Origin: Allacma fusca
Taxonomy: Eukaryota; Arthropoda; Collembola; Symphypleona; Sminthuridae
Reading direction: 5' to 3'
NCBI GenBank assembly: GCA_947179485.1
Contig: OX359247.1
Span: 14,422,588-14,486,587 of the forward strand
Length of the DNA: 64,000 nt
The notes beneath the pieces were generated by a model. The model ran no database searches. It saw only the letters and a list, made by a program, of their open reading frames with translations, and was not told the DNA's origin. Positions 22,201 to 37,200 of the stretch are shown piece by piece (position 1 is the stretch's first letter; each line of letters opens with the position of its first letter). The translations under genes and the position numbers were made by a program.

Positions 22201-25200
22201 GGAATCAACAACACCTGAAACAATTTCCGAAACTAGTGGAACTCAAACTGCAATTACCACTATTCGAAAAACAACGACAAAAACAACAACTACACGAAGG
22301 ACCATTATTACATCAGATGGTGTTGAAACTGTTGAGGAAGTTGTTAATCCACCAGAAATAGCTGAAAATGTCGTGGTCACGTCATCCCTTAGTTCAGAGA
22401 AAGTTATTCCAGAAGAAATTCCTGATTCTTCTCTTGATTCAGTTGTGACGGTCCTGGAAATGACACCTGAAACTCAACCACTTGAGACACTTCAACCTGG
22501 AATGGCTGAAACTGAAACCATCCGGATAATTCAAGAAATAGAGGTGACACCTGAAGTTCCAGAAGTTGGTGTAATTCAAGAGGATGGAGTACTACCTACT
22601 GAAGTAACGGTAACCACCCAAGTTGCAACAGAAACATCCAGTACTGTGTTGGAAGTGGAACCACTTTCTGAAGCTGAAGTAATGCCAGGAACTCCTGAAA
22701 TTTCATCAATTGTAACCAAAGATACTGAATTCAACTTACCCACTGAGGTGACTACAGAAACTGGACCGACATCAGTTTCTGTGGATCCCGACAATAGTAT
22801 CCCAGTCACCACTGATGAGTTGGCACAAGTTGAAGCCCGGGGTTTCGAGACGCTCACAGTTGAGACTGCTCCTCCGGAAATTGCAGAAGAATCCTTACCA
22901 AAGGAAGACATAAATGCTCCCTCTGACGATGCACCAGTCATAGATACAAGCCTAAATATTGAAAAAATTACTGTTACAGCACTACAAGAAGTCCCAGAAG
23001 AACCAAGCGCAAAGAAGAAAAGATCGCATAAGAAAAAGAAAGATAAGCCTACTACTTCACCTGATTATGAACAGGCCGTGCATGAGTTAACTGCACCGAT
23101 TCCTGATGAAAATAAACCTGAAAATAGGGAAATTTTGGAATCAGATGTAGTGTCAGCCCCAGTCGAAGTTACATTGGAACACAAGGCAAGCGAGCCGGAA
23201 GATAGTAAGAAGAAGAAACGCTCAAGCAAGAAAAAGAAAGGTAAACCAGAAACTGATAGTGTTCAAGAGGGTACAGCGGCTCCAGCAGAATCTATTGAGA
23301 CCACCACAGAACATGAAATTATAACTGAGCAAGAACCGTCAGCGGAAAAAATTGAACCAGTACAGGAAGTAGTATTTTCTGAATCAGCTGATTTACCCAC
23401 TAAAACTGAGACCTTTTTAACAGAACATGTCTCTGAGCCAGAAACAACAACCTCTGACGCAGGAATTACGGTTGTAACCAAGAAAATTACCAGAGTAACC
23501 ACAACCAAAATCACTAAGAGACGAAGAATTATTACCACCCCTGACGGTGTTACAATTGAAGAAATTGTAGATGATTTAGAACCTGAACAAATAATTGAAG
23601 GTGAAATTTTAGAGAGTCCAGATTTAGTATCAATGACTGAAGATCTTCGCAGTGAAATCGCACCCGACGATACAAAACCTGATGATTCCTCTAAAGAGGA
23701 TATTCTTGAAGCTCCTACACAAATTCCTCATGACAAGCAATCTGAAAATGTTGCTGACACTTCGGAATCAGACAAAGTGTCAGCGCCAGTCGAAGTTGCA
23801 TTGGAACTCAAAGCAAGTGAGCCAGAGGACAGTAAAAAGAAGAAACGCTCTAGCAAGAAAAAGAAAGGTAAACCAGAAACTGAACCAATTGATACGGAGC
23901 AACCAACAGAAACTGTCGAAGCTATAATTGAACAACAAATTGTAACTTTAGACAGTGAACCTGAACCGTTGGCAACAAATATTGAACCATCACAGGAATC
24001 CGAAACTTCTGAACCAGTTGACTTGTCCGCTAAAACTGAGACCACTCTAACAGAGCATGTATCTGAGCCGCTAACAACAACCACTGACGCAGGAATAACC
24101 GTTGTCACCAAGAAAACAACTCGTGTTACCACTACCAAAACCACTAAGAGACGGAAAATCATTACAACTTCCGACGGTGTTACCACTGAAGAAATCTTGG
24201 ATGAAGTGGAACCAGATCAGATCATTGTCGGTGAAGCTATTGAGTATCCAGAAAGTGTAGTCCCATCCGGTGTCTCAAGTGAAGTCACTCCAAAGGACTC
24301 GGACATGGGTCCTCAGGAGACGGTTGCAGTGGAGCAATCTACTGAAAGTCCCCTTTCAATAGAAGGAAACTTAGATTTAGCTTCTATACTTTTACAAGAA
24401 ACTATACCAACTGCCAGAACTGAAACAACGGAAACAGACGAAATATCTGAACCGCAAACTACTACACCGGAGTCTGGCATTAAGGTTGTCACCAAGAAAA
24501 CTACTCGAGTCACTACTACCAAAATTACTAAGAGACGCAGAATCATTACAACTCCTGACGGTGTAACCATTGAAGAAATTGTTGATGATTTAGAACCTGA
24601 ACAAATAATTGAAGGTGAAATTTTGGAGAGCCCAGATTTAGCATCTACGACTGAAGATCTTCGCAGGGAAATCGCACCCGACGATACAAAACCTGATGAT
24701 TCCTCTAAAGAGGATATTCTTGAAGCTCCTACACAAATTTCTCATGACAAGCAATCTGAAAATGTTGCTGACACTTCGGAATCAGACAAAGTGTCAGCGC
24801 CAGTCGAAGTTGCATTGGAACTCAAAACAAGTGAGCCGGAAGACAGTAAAAAGAAGAAACGCTCTAGCAAGAAAAAGAAAGGTAAATCAGAAACTGAACC
24901 AATTGATACGGAGCAACCAACAGAAACATTCGAAGCTATAATTGAACAACAAATTGCAACTTTAGATAGTGAACCCGAACCATTGGTAACAAATATTGAA
25001 CCATCACAGGAATACGAAACTTCTGAACCAGTTGACTTGTCCGCTAAAACTGAGACCACTCTAACAGAGCATGTGTCTGAGCCGCTAACTACAACCACTG
25101 ACGCAGGAATAACCGTTGTCACCAAGAAAACAACTCGTGTTACCACTACCAAAACCACTAAGAGACGGAAAATCATAACAACTTCCGACGGTGTTACCAC

Positions 25201-28200
25201 TGAAGAAATCTTGGATGAAGTGGAACCAGATCTGATCATTGTCGGTGAAGCTATTGAGTATCCAGAAAGTGTAGTCCCATCCGGTGTCTCAAGTGAAGTC
25301 ACTCCAAAGGACTCGGACATGGGTCCTCAGGAGACGGTTGCAGTGGAGCAATCTACTGAAAGTCCCCTTTCAATAGAAGGAAACTTAGATTTAGCTTCTA
25401 TCCTTTTACAAGAAACTATACCAACTGCCAGAACTGAAACAACGGAAACAGACGAAATATCTGAACCGCAAACTACTACACCGGAGTCTGGCATTAAGGT
25501 TGTCACCAAGAAAACTACTCGAGTCACTACTACCAAAATTACTAAGAGACGCAGAATCATTACAACTCCTGACGGCGTGACCATTGAAGAAATTGTTGAT
25601 GATTTAGATCCTGAACAAGTTATTGAAGCTGAAATTACAGAGAGTCCAGATGTAATAGTTTTGACTGAAGATCTTTCAGAATCAGAAGTTAAAAAACCTG
25701 ACGATTCCTTATTGGCTACTGAACCCGCACAAGGTGTCCAGGAAGAATATAAGGGCGTCATAAGCCTTGAGAGCCAACTGCTAGAACTGGTTCCTCCCCC
25801 TACTAAAGCAGAGACCATAATTACTGAGCACGTGTCTGAACCAGAAACTACTATAACTGACTCAGGGATCGCAGTTGTGACCAAAAGAACTCGCGTAACT
25901 ACAACTAAACTTACGAAGACACGACGGACCATCATTACTCCAGATGGGGAAACTGTGGTGGAAGAATTCGACGTGTCCGAACCAACTCAATTCATGGAAG
26001 GTGCAATAGTTGAATCACCTGATAGTAAAGTACTTCCCGATGGTTCATCATCTGAAGTAATTCCAGCAGACGTTGCTGGAGCTATAGCAGTCGCCGTAAC
26101 AGAAGAAACGATGGCACCTGAAACCGTGCCAGACGGAAGTGGAACTCAAACGGCAATTACAACCATACGGAAAACAACAAGAAAAATCACTACTACACGA
26201 AGGACCATCATTACCCCAGATGGTGATGAAATCGTTGAAGAAGTTACGGATTCACCGGAATCAGTTGATACTTTGGAAATCTTGCCTTTGCCTGAGGATG
26301 TGACTTCCTCCGAAGTGCAGTTAGAAACTGTCATAATTCAACACGACACTTCAAATGAAACCGAAAAAACTGAAGTTCCAGAATCTAACATTGCGGTTGA
26401 AGTTCCAGCAGAGACGTCTGAAATTGCAGAAATCGAACCCGTGACTGAAACGACCCTGTCTGAACAAATGCTAGAGCAACTGCTTCTAGAAGCAACACAT
26501 GAACATCCATTGTCAGATGTAACTGAAGCAACTACATCTGAATCCGAAAAGATTCAGCCAGCTGTCAGTGATGACCAAGCCGAAGTAGAAAAACTAAAGA
26601 CAAAACTTGACGATTTGCTTTCAAAACTCAATTTTGAAATAGCTTTCGTACAAATTTCAGACGATATTGTACCTGATAAAACTCTGGACGGTTTGAAAAA
26701 TACTATCGACGACAAGGTTAAGAAGCTCCTTACTCGTAACTTCACTGTAACCATCACGGAAATCATTGAAATCATTGAAGAAATAATTGAGCTAATTGAG
26801 ATCATCACTGTGTACATCTACGAAGTACAAGTAAAAACAAAGATTATTGAATCTTCGCCTATCACACCTGAAGAGAAGAAGATTGAACAGCAAGGTCTCC
26901 AAAACAGACTTGACGATCTTAATAACCAGCTCAATGATTTGCAGAGTGTTCTTGATACCGTCCAAGACCAGCCTTTAGCCGAAAAACTGAGGGATATCCT
27001 TAAGTCCACTCAGGATAGTGCCACACACTTGAGCAGAACCATTATATTAAATATAGAGAACAGTCAGGATACATTAAAAGCTGATTCAGAAAATCAAGAT
27101 AATTTAGTAATAACGACATCGGAAGAAGCTCCAACTGTTTCTACTTCAGAAACACTCACACCAACTGATGTTACAAGTGAAGAGCCTGTAGATAAATTAC
27201 CTTCACAACAAGAAATAACAGAATCGCCCGATATGCAAGTGAAGGATCAGACAACTACACTAATTCAGGAAGACTCTGTAGCACCAGTAAGTTTTGGACT
27301 GGAAAACGAACCTTCAGAAACTTTGGAAATTTTAGCATCCGTTGCCACTGAAATTCCATCCGATATACCAGTGCCAACATCAGAGGAACAAATCTCATCA
27401 GTTTCAGCTCCTGAAGATAAGCAGGAATTAACTGTTGACAAACCTGAGGACATTCCTGGTGACATAACCAGTCCGGAACTCACTGAGAGTGCTAGTCCTG
27501 TTGAAGAAATTAAAGAAGATCCTGTTGAGGTCGAAAACCTCAACAATAAGCTTGACGGTCTCCTCACAAAACTGAATTCCAAAATTGCATCCATTGAGGC
27601 CTCGGAAGAGAAAGTACCGGAGAAAACGCTGACCAGTTTGAAACAAGCTGTTGACCAAAAAGTCCAAAAACTTCGTACTCGAACTATTACGACAACGACC
27701 ACTATCACTGAAATAATTGAAATAATTGAAGAAATCATTGAGATTATTGAAATTATTACGGTATATATTTACGAAATCAAAGTAACCACAAAGATAATCG
27801 AGGCTTCAACCATGCCTGCTGAGGAGAAGAAGGCTGAACAGGAAGTACTCCAAAAGCGGCTTGACGATCTAAATCTGCAACTAGGAGAGCTGCAAAGCAT
27901 TCTTGATACCATAAGGAATGAGCAATTGACATCAAAACTGAGACAAGCTCTCACTTCAGTCCAAGATGACGCTTCAGATTTAAAAAGCACCGTCGACCTG
28001 AACATTAAGCATAGTCAAGATGCCTTACAAGAAGTACCGTCCAACATTACTTCCGAAAGTGCCATACCAATTCAAGCTGAAGCTGATGAAAAACTTGAGG
28101 AACTTCTTTCATCTCCCATAGATGAGTCAACCACAGTGATTCACGAAGACTCATCTGTACCTGAAGTCGACGTACTCTCAAGTGAGCCTTCGGAGTCCCT

Positions 28201-31200
28201 GGAACTTTTGACCTCTGTTGCTACAGATGTCCAGGAACCTTCGGAAAAAGTTCCATTGCCAGAAGTTCTAGAGGCAACGGTATCTGAATCAACTACCACG
28301 ACAGAATCTGTTGAAGACTCACCTCCTGAACAACTACCCAGCGGAAACATCAATGAAACATCCGTAGTTCAAGAAGTAAAGGATTATATAATTTCAGCAT
28401 TCACTCCTAGCTCTAGTTCGGATGGTATTTCAGATGCTATTATTCCTGAACAAACCAAAACAGAAATAACTACCACTGAAGTTGGAGAAAACGTCCCAGA
28501 AACTTTTGAGCAGGTTGCCACACCCATAGCACCTACCGAAATTTCTGAGACCGCAGTAGTTGAACAAGTACAAGACAATGTAGCCTCTGAAGCACATGAA
28601 GTGGAAGCTGTTCCCGAAATTAAACAACAAATAACAGTTACTACGGAAGATGAACAAAGCTTAAGCGAGCCTAAAGCAGAAGAACCTGCTTTCCCTGTAA
28701 CAACGGAGAATTTGATTGAAACTACAGAAACAGTTATTTCTACACTTCCGATTTCGGAATCAGAGCGTTCTGAACCGACGGAAATGCCTAAAGTGGTTAA
28801 AGATGGTATCGATTACCTTCCCGAGACAGAACAACCTGTAATCTCTACTGCTGATATAAAGGAACAACAGCTTGTGAGTCCATCTCTTAGTATTACCTCC
28901 ACGGTGAATACACTCACTTCTACCTTTGCCGAAATTGCCGCAAAGAACCTTGCCGAAGAGCGGGAGCGGGAGGCAAAGAAATCTGCAATATCACTTGTAT
29001 TTGAGCCATCCCCTGTGGAAGAAGAAATTGTTTCACAGGAAGCACCATCTCAACAAACTGTTTTATCGGCACAGTCATTAGCTCCACCAGAATTGTCCCA
29101 GGATGAATCTACTGATGCTGAGAATCGTGGAACGTCACCCAGTCGAAGGAAACGACGACGTAGCAAGAAAAGGAAGGGTAAATCACCAGCTGCGATACTC
29201 AAGGCACTGGAGGACGAACCTTCCACTATTCCAGTTCCACCTGTCATTCATTTTGATACTGAACCAGAGGCAGATGAAAAACCCTCTATCTCGAAGAAAC
29301 AGCGTCCAAGTAGAAAGCGAAAGACCAAAAAGGATGAAGCTAAAACGGAGAAGTCGGATGGCGAAGGAGAAATTATTGAACCTATTGAGGCCTCTGAAGC
29401 AGTCAAATCTGAAGTTGTTACTGAACCAAATGTAGAACAAGAGGTTGTAGCAGAACCTATTGAAACAACTGATAAAGAAATTTCAGTTGCTGAAGAACCC
29501 GTGACCGCTGTTACCAATACTGAGCCACTGGAATCAGAACCACAACCTACTGAAAAAGATGGTGAAACTATTTCAGTGACAAGTGATAATATTGAAGTTG
29601 ATAATATTGTCAGTCCTCCTGAAGAAAAAGAACAGGAAGGTGCTCATAAAAAGAAGAAACGTATTAGGAAAAAGAAGGGAAAGCCAGGAGTCGACGAGGT
29701 TGCTCCTGAAGAAGACATTATTTCTCCCAAGCATAAGCATCCAAGTGAAATCACTCCGGATGACCAACCAAGTGAAGAAACGGACAAACAGATACTAACA
29801 GTTTCTTTGGACAATGTTGTCACTGAAACAACAAGCATATTTCCATCATCAGAGGTTCCAGACGAAACGCCATCTATTGCCGGTGTTGAAAGAATTATTG
29901 TTGAAACACCAACAGAAATTCAAACTGTAACCGTTCCAGATGAAATAAGCGTTGATTCGGATCTACTGGATATAGAGACGGCTGAGGAAGCAGTTTTATT
30001 AGATATAACCGAAAAGCCAATCGAATCTGAAACTCAAGATATCGCACAACAACCGACGGTACTAGATGTGACTGAAATCATTGAAGACAAAGCGGATGAA
30101 GATAAGCTCAAGTTGATTGAAGGAAGTCAAAATGAACTCAATATAGTGGTATCTTCAGTGAGTATTGATGAGGGCATTACAGCTAAATCCGAACCAGCTA
30201 CAGAAGAATCCCCTGTAACTGATACAACCGCTATTGATGAATTGACAGACGCTCCTGAGCAGATTCATGCTGAAGGAGAAAGTATTGTCGAAGTTCCTCT
30301 TCTAGAGCAGCCAACAATTGAGATTGACTTACAGCAGGAATTATCTCAAGTTTTACAGTTAGAACAACCACTACTGCAAGCTGAAGAAATCAGAAAAGAT
30401 GATTTACAAGCTCCTGCAGATCTCGTTCAACCTACATGCATTCTTACTGAAATTGAACAAGAAGCTGTAATCATAGAGACAACGACGAAATCTGAAACTA
30501 AAGATGAAGTACCGGAACCTGCAACAATCGAGACCAGCGCTCAAGATAGTCAGAGTGTTGCAGCAGAAGTCGCTATATATCAAGATCTTGTTGATCAATC
30601 TGAGGTTGCTAAAACTTTGCAAATTGCAGATTCGGCAGAATGTGCATTACAAAAGGAACTTGAAAATGAAAAGGCATCAGTTGAAGACTCTCTTCAAGCT
30701 GAAAACGTAGAAGAATTGGAAGAGCAATTAAAGGCTGATATTGAACCGGTCCAGGAAAAACTGGAAGATTCACTTCTGATTGAAGCTGCAGTTTCCCAAG
30801 AGCAAAGAGAATATGCTGAAGCCGCTGCCGGGCAGCAAATGGCCTTGACTGCGGAAGCTTTATTAATGGAGCAATTTGCACCGGAAAAATCTGAAGTAGA
30901 GACTTTCCAGGTAGAGTCTGTCCCAGTTCCTTGTGAAGAAATTATTGCAGTAGGTGAAGAAGAGCGTCCTGCAGATGAAAATATTCTAGTTAGTTCTGAG
31001 CAACCAACCTCCACGGAGCTAGTAGAAAGTGTTACTGTGGAATTAAATAAACCTGAAGAGGAGTTCGGAGTAGTTCAAAAGACCGAGCAGCTATTTATGG
31101 ATACTTCCATTGAAGCTGCCATCATTCAAGAGCAACAGGATACGTTCGCTGTAGTCACATCTCAGCAGAATTTAATTTCAGCTGAAGACATTCTAGCAAC

Positions 31201-34200
31201 ACTACTGATTCAAGAGGATAGCCAACCAAAAGAAATTTCCATTGAAACATCATCTATTCATGCTGGAGATGAGACACCAGCAATGGATTTGTCTGAGTCA
31301 TCAAAACAAGACCTACCCGAAGTGCCAGTGGTATCCAAGGATCCAGTTCAACCAATTGTAGAAGAATCAGTGAATCCGGAAATAGCTTTAGCTGAAGAAA
31401 TTCGACAAACAGTTGAAGTAATTCGAGGTTTGGAGGTTGCATCAGTTGCTGAACCATTAACTGTATCAGTTGAGCCTGTAATTACAATTGCGGACGAAGA
31501 AACTGAAAGGATTGATCGAAATGTTTTTCCGGAGGCGGTTATAGCAGAAGATAATTTGGACGAACTCACAAAGGAAGTCGAAATTATACCTCCAGTTACC
31601 AAAGAATATGAAATTTCGGTTGAGCAAACACTTGAAAAATTGCTTGTAGATGCTACTGCCAATATTGAACACGCATTACCTGAACCTGCACCTAATCAAG
31701 AAGTAGTTGATCAGTCAATTTCAGCTGACCAGAACATCCCTGAATCAACTCATATCCCAAAGTTATCTATGGAACCAACTGATTCTGTGCCAGTTTTACT
31801 ACAGTCAGAGCCAGCTAATGATCAAGTTACAGCTGAACTAACTGAAGACGTTGAGCTTGGTCAATCATTACTACCTTGCATTGATCAAAAAACAGTAGAA
31901 ATACAAAGAATTGATGAAATTTTAACTGCACAAGAAAATATCGAGCAAGGCAAAGCTCAAGAAACTGTAGATGACCAATTGGTTACGGAGCCCAAGTTTA
32001 TTGAACAAAGTGAAGCTGAATCAATAACTGCTGAAGAAACTGTTCCGGAAAGATCCACATCTGACGAACTTCAAGTTGTTCCAGAAAGTATTGAGCGAGT
32101 TTTAACGGAGCAAGAGGTCACTGAACAATTAACAGCTGAACTCGTAGTTTCGCAAGATACTCTAGGAGTAGAACCAGCTGCTACGGAAGAAATAATCTCT
32201 GAACCAACCGTCACTGACGAATTGGTTATTCCAGCTGCAGCAGAGCTACTCGATTCAGGCAAAACAGAAGAAATTATTACTGAACAAGCATCTGCACCAG
32301 ACTTACCAGAAATAGCCTTAGCTGAACCAGTGGGTGTCACAGATATTGAACTACTTTCAGATCAACCAGCCCCAACATTGGAAGAATTACAACTGACTAT
32401 GGAAATTGATCAAATGGTTGATTTTGTACCTGATGAACCTGAACAACTGTCAGAAACCACTGTAACATCGGAAATTGTACCACAGCCAGTTGTCACTGAA
32501 GAATGTCAGCATGTAGAGACCATAGTAACTGAAATTGAGCCAACAACCGAAAATATTAAAACTAAGGAAATTGTAGTCGAAACATTAGAAGTTACGGAAT
32601 CCCTGCCTCAGCCACAAGAACTTCAGCAAGTTGAAGTATCTCCAGATAATAAGCAAGCTACAAAAACTTTACTAGAAGAAACTTTAGCGGAATCTATCGA
32701 TGCTATCCCTATAGTGCAAGACGATTTACTGGATCAATCAGTCATTGTTGATCATCTTCCAGTCAATGAATTCACTCCATCTTCTGACACAACAAGCAAT
32801 GTGGAAGCTCTCCTTGAAAACGTTTCTACGGAGCAAATTTTACTTGCAGAAATTCCAGGTGAGATTGACGTTTCACAAATAAAAAGCATATCCATCCCTG
32901 CTGATGTCGAAGTTACGTCCCTAGATACGACGATTTTAGATCAGACACCACAACAGTCTGAAGAAAAATCGACAGATGTATCTTTGTCAATTGAGGAAGT
33001 TCTTTTGGAGAGTATTAAAACTGAAATTCTCACACCAGAACTGCCAGGAGCGTTTGCAGTTGAGACAACTGCCACGGATGTCTTACTTGACAAAGAAATT
33101 TTGGAAACAACTGACATTCCGCTAGTTACTCAAACCATTGATATGACAACTACCACGGACACTGCATCTACTACTGAAATCGTACCTGAAGGTATGGATG
33201 TGGCTGAAACCGATCAATTGGGTGGTATTATAACTAGCAGAAGTACCGAAACTATGGAAATTCTACCTGAAGTTCCAGTTCCCGAAATCTTGGATTCACT
33301 CCTCCAAGAGGCTCATTTCGAACCTGCTGTTCAGGAATATGTTGAATTACAAGAGCCTCAAATTGAAGCTCTCAATCTTCCTGATGTTGTACCGTCACCA
33401 CAGCCAATTGAAGTTGAGGCAACCTCTAGTTTAAAGAAGAAGGAGAAGCGAAGGAAACCAAAATCGCAACAACCTTCAATTCCATCGCAACAAGAACAAA
33501 TTTCGGAATCGACTTTTGTTCAGCCTATATCTTCTGTTTGGTCAACATTTGCATCCCAAAGACAACCTGAGCAAGAAGAATATAAGGAACCAGAAGAGCC
33601 AGAGATTCTTTATCAGCAACAAGAACATAGCTTTAGACCAACGTACGCTGAAATTGCAGCAATAAAGCTAGCTAAAGAGCGGGAGAGACTAGCAATGGAG
33701 GCAATACGACAGCCGCCTACAACCGCACAGTCTTCAGTTTCTCTTGTATTCGAACCAGCTCCTGCAGAAGAGGAAGTTGTCAGACAGGAAACACTATCTC
33801 AACAGATTGTCTCATCTGTGCAAACATTAGCTCCTCCAGAATTATCGCAAGATGAATCAACTGACACTGAAAATCGTGGAGCGTCGCCTAGCAGAAGAAA
33901 ACGTAGACGAAGCAAGAAACGGAAGAGTAAATCGACTGCCGACGCCCTGAAAGCGTTGGAAGATGAACCGTTCACTATTCCTGTGCCACCTGTAATTCAT
34001 TATGACAGTGACCCAGAGCCACAGGAAAAAGCTATTGCCTCCAAGAAGCAGCGTCCCAGTAGAAAGCGCAAAACCAAACCAGATGAAGCTACGCAACTTT
34101 CACCAGAAATGGCGGTTGAGACTGTTGAATCTGTGGCCGTTGAAGCACTTCAAGAACCCGCATTTGCTGTCGAAGCTGATATTGACCCATATCTAGAACC

Positions 34201-37200
34201 AGAAGTTGAAACAAAGGCTGACCAAACACCTACAATTGATATTTCTCCCGCTGCTGAATACCAACTGGAGAAAACTTCAATTAATCTTGTATTTGAACCA
34301 GTCCCTGTGGAAGAAGAAATTGTTTCACAGGAAGCACCATCTCAACAAACTGTTTTATCGGCACAGTCATTAGCTCCACCAGAATTGTCCCAGGATGAAT
34401 CTACTGATGCTGAGAATCGTGGAACGTCACCAAGTCGAAGGAAACGACGACGTAGCAAGAAAAGGAAGGGTAAATCACCCGCTGCGATACTTAAAGCACT
34501 GGAGGACGAACCTTTCACTATTCCAGTTCCACCTGTCATTCATTTCGATACTGAACCTGAGGCAGATGAAAAACCCTCTGTCTCGAAGAAACAGCGTCCA
34601 AGTAGAAAGCGAAAGACCAAAAAGGATGAAGCTAAAACGGAGAAGTCGGATGGCGAAGGAGAAATTATTGAACCTGTTGAGTCCTCTGAAGCAGACGGAT
34701 CTCAAGTTCTTACTGAACAAACAGTAGAACGAGAGGTTGTAGCAGAACCTATTGAACCAACTGATAAAGAAATTTCAGTACCTGACGAACCAGTGACCAC
34801 TGTTACCATAACTGAGCCACTGGAACCACAACCTACTGAAAAAGAAGGTGAAAGTATTTCAGTGACAAGTGATAATATTGAAGTTGATAATAATGTCAGT
34901 CCTCCTGAAGAAAAAGAACAGGAAGGTGCTCATAAAAAGAAGAAACGTATTAGGAAAAAGAAGGGAAAGCCAGGAGTCGACGAGGTTGCTCCTGAAGAAG
35001 ACATTATTTCTCCCGGAGCACCTCAGCAGCCACGTGAAATTACTCCCGATGACCAACCAAGTGAAGAAACGGGCAAACAGATACTGACAGTTTCTTTGGA
35101 CAATGTTGTCACTGAAACAGCAAGCCTAGTTTCATCATCAGAAGTTCCAGACGAAACGCCATCTATTGCCGGTGTTGAAAGAATTATTGTTGAAACACCA
35201 ACAGAAATTCAAACTGTAACCGTTCCAGATGAAATAAGCGTTGATTCGGATCTACTGGATATAGAGACGGCTGAGGAAGCAGTTTTATTAGATATAACCG
35301 AAAAGCCAATCGAATCTGAAACTCAAGATATCGCACAACAACCGACGGTACTAGATGTGACTGAAGTCATTGAAGACAAAGCGGATGAAGATAAGCTCAA
35401 GTTGATTGAAGGAAGTGAAAATGAACTCAATATAGTGGTTTCTTCAGTGAGTATTTATGAGGGCGTTACAGCTAAATCCGAACCAGCTACAGAAGAATCC
35501 CCTGTAACTGATACAACCGCTATTGATGAATTGACAGACGCTCCTGAGCAGATTCATGCTGAAGGAGAAAGTATTGCCGAAGTTCCTCTTCACGAGTCGC
35601 CAGTAATTGAGATTGACTTACAACAGGAATTAGCTCACGTTTTGCAGTTAGAACAACCACTACTGCAAGTAGAAGAACCAGCTTTCCCTGCAACAACGGA
35701 GAATTTGATTCAAACTACAGAAACAGTTATTTCTACACTTCCCATTTCGGAATCAGAGCGTTCTGAAACCATGGAAATACCTGATTCTATCGACGTTGAA
35801 ATTTTATCAAAAGTGACTATTGATCCGATCTCAGAAGTGGTTAAAGATGATGTCGGCTACCTTCCCGAGACAGAACAACCTGTAATCTCTACTGCTGATA
35901 TAAACGAACAACAGCTTGTGAGTCCATCTCTTAGTATTACCTCCACGGTGAATACACTCACTTCTACCTTTGCCGAAATAGCCGCAATGAACCTTGCCGA
36001 AGAACAGGAGCGGGAGTCACAGAAATCTGGAGTATCACTTGTATTTGAACCAGCCCCTGTGGAAGATGAAATTGTTTCACAGAAAGCACCATCTCAACAA
36101 ACTGTTTTATCGGCACAGTCATTAGCTCCACCAGAATTGTCCCAGGATGAATCTACTGATGCTGAGAATCGTGGAACGTCACCCAGTCGAAGCAAACGAC
36201 GACGTAGCAAGAAAAGGAAGGGTAAATCACCCGCTGCGATACTCAAAGCACTGGAGGACGAACCTTTCACTATTCCAGTTCCACCTGTCATTCATTTCGA
36301 TACTGAACCGGAGGCAGATGAAAAACCCTCTATCTCGAAGAAACAGCGACCTAGTAGAAAGCGAAAGACTAAAAAGGATGAAGCTAAAACGGAGAAGTCC
36401 GAAGGCGAAGGAGCAATTATTTTTTCGGAACCCGTTGAGGCCCCTGCAGCAGACGAATCTGAAGTTGTAACAAAATCTGAACCAACTGTAGAAGAAGAGA
36501 TTGTACCAGAGACTATTGAAACAATTGATAAAGAAATATCATTACCTGAAGATCCAGTGACCGCTGTTACCAAATCTGAGCCACTGGAATCAGAACCACA
36601 ACCTACTGAAAAAGATGGTGAAACTATTTCAGTGACAAGTGATAATATTGAAGTTGATAATATTGTCAGTCCTCCTGAAGAAAAAGAACAGGAAGGTGCT
36701 CATAAAAAGAAGAAACGTATTCGAAAAAAGAAGGGAAAGCCAGGAGTCGACGAGGTTGCTCCTGAAGAAGACATGCTTTCTCAGCAGCCTAGTGAAATTA
36801 CTCCCGATCACCAACCAAGCGAAGAAACGGACAAACAGATACTGACAGTTTCTTTGGTCAATGTTGTCACTGAAACAACAAGCCTAGTTCCATCATCAGA
36901 AGTTTTAGACGAAACGCCATCTATTGGCGGTGTTGAAGCAATTATTGTTGAAACACCAACAGAAATTCAAACTGTAGCCGTTCCGGATGAAATAAGCGTT
37001 GATTCGGATCTACCGGATATAGAGATAGCTGAGGATGCAGTTTTATTAGATATACCCGAAAAGCCAACGGAATCTGAAACTCAAGATATCGCACAACAAC
37101 CGACGGTACTAGATGTGACTGAAGTCATTGGAGACAAAGCAGTTGAAGACACTCCAACCGTGATTGAAGGAAGTGAAAATGAACTCAATATAGTGGTTTC

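Larger units (their letters stand above)
27290..29385 (+). repeat. Segmental duplication, left copy
   Basis: About 2.1 kb that recurs at about 38,805-40,900. It covers the LELLAS motif, module B, the region VKDYIISAFTPSSSSDG, the YAE-like motif TFAEIAAKNLAEE and module C. The offset is 11,511 nt at module B and 11,517 nt at module C, so only small in-frame indels separate the copies. Confidence 0.85.
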
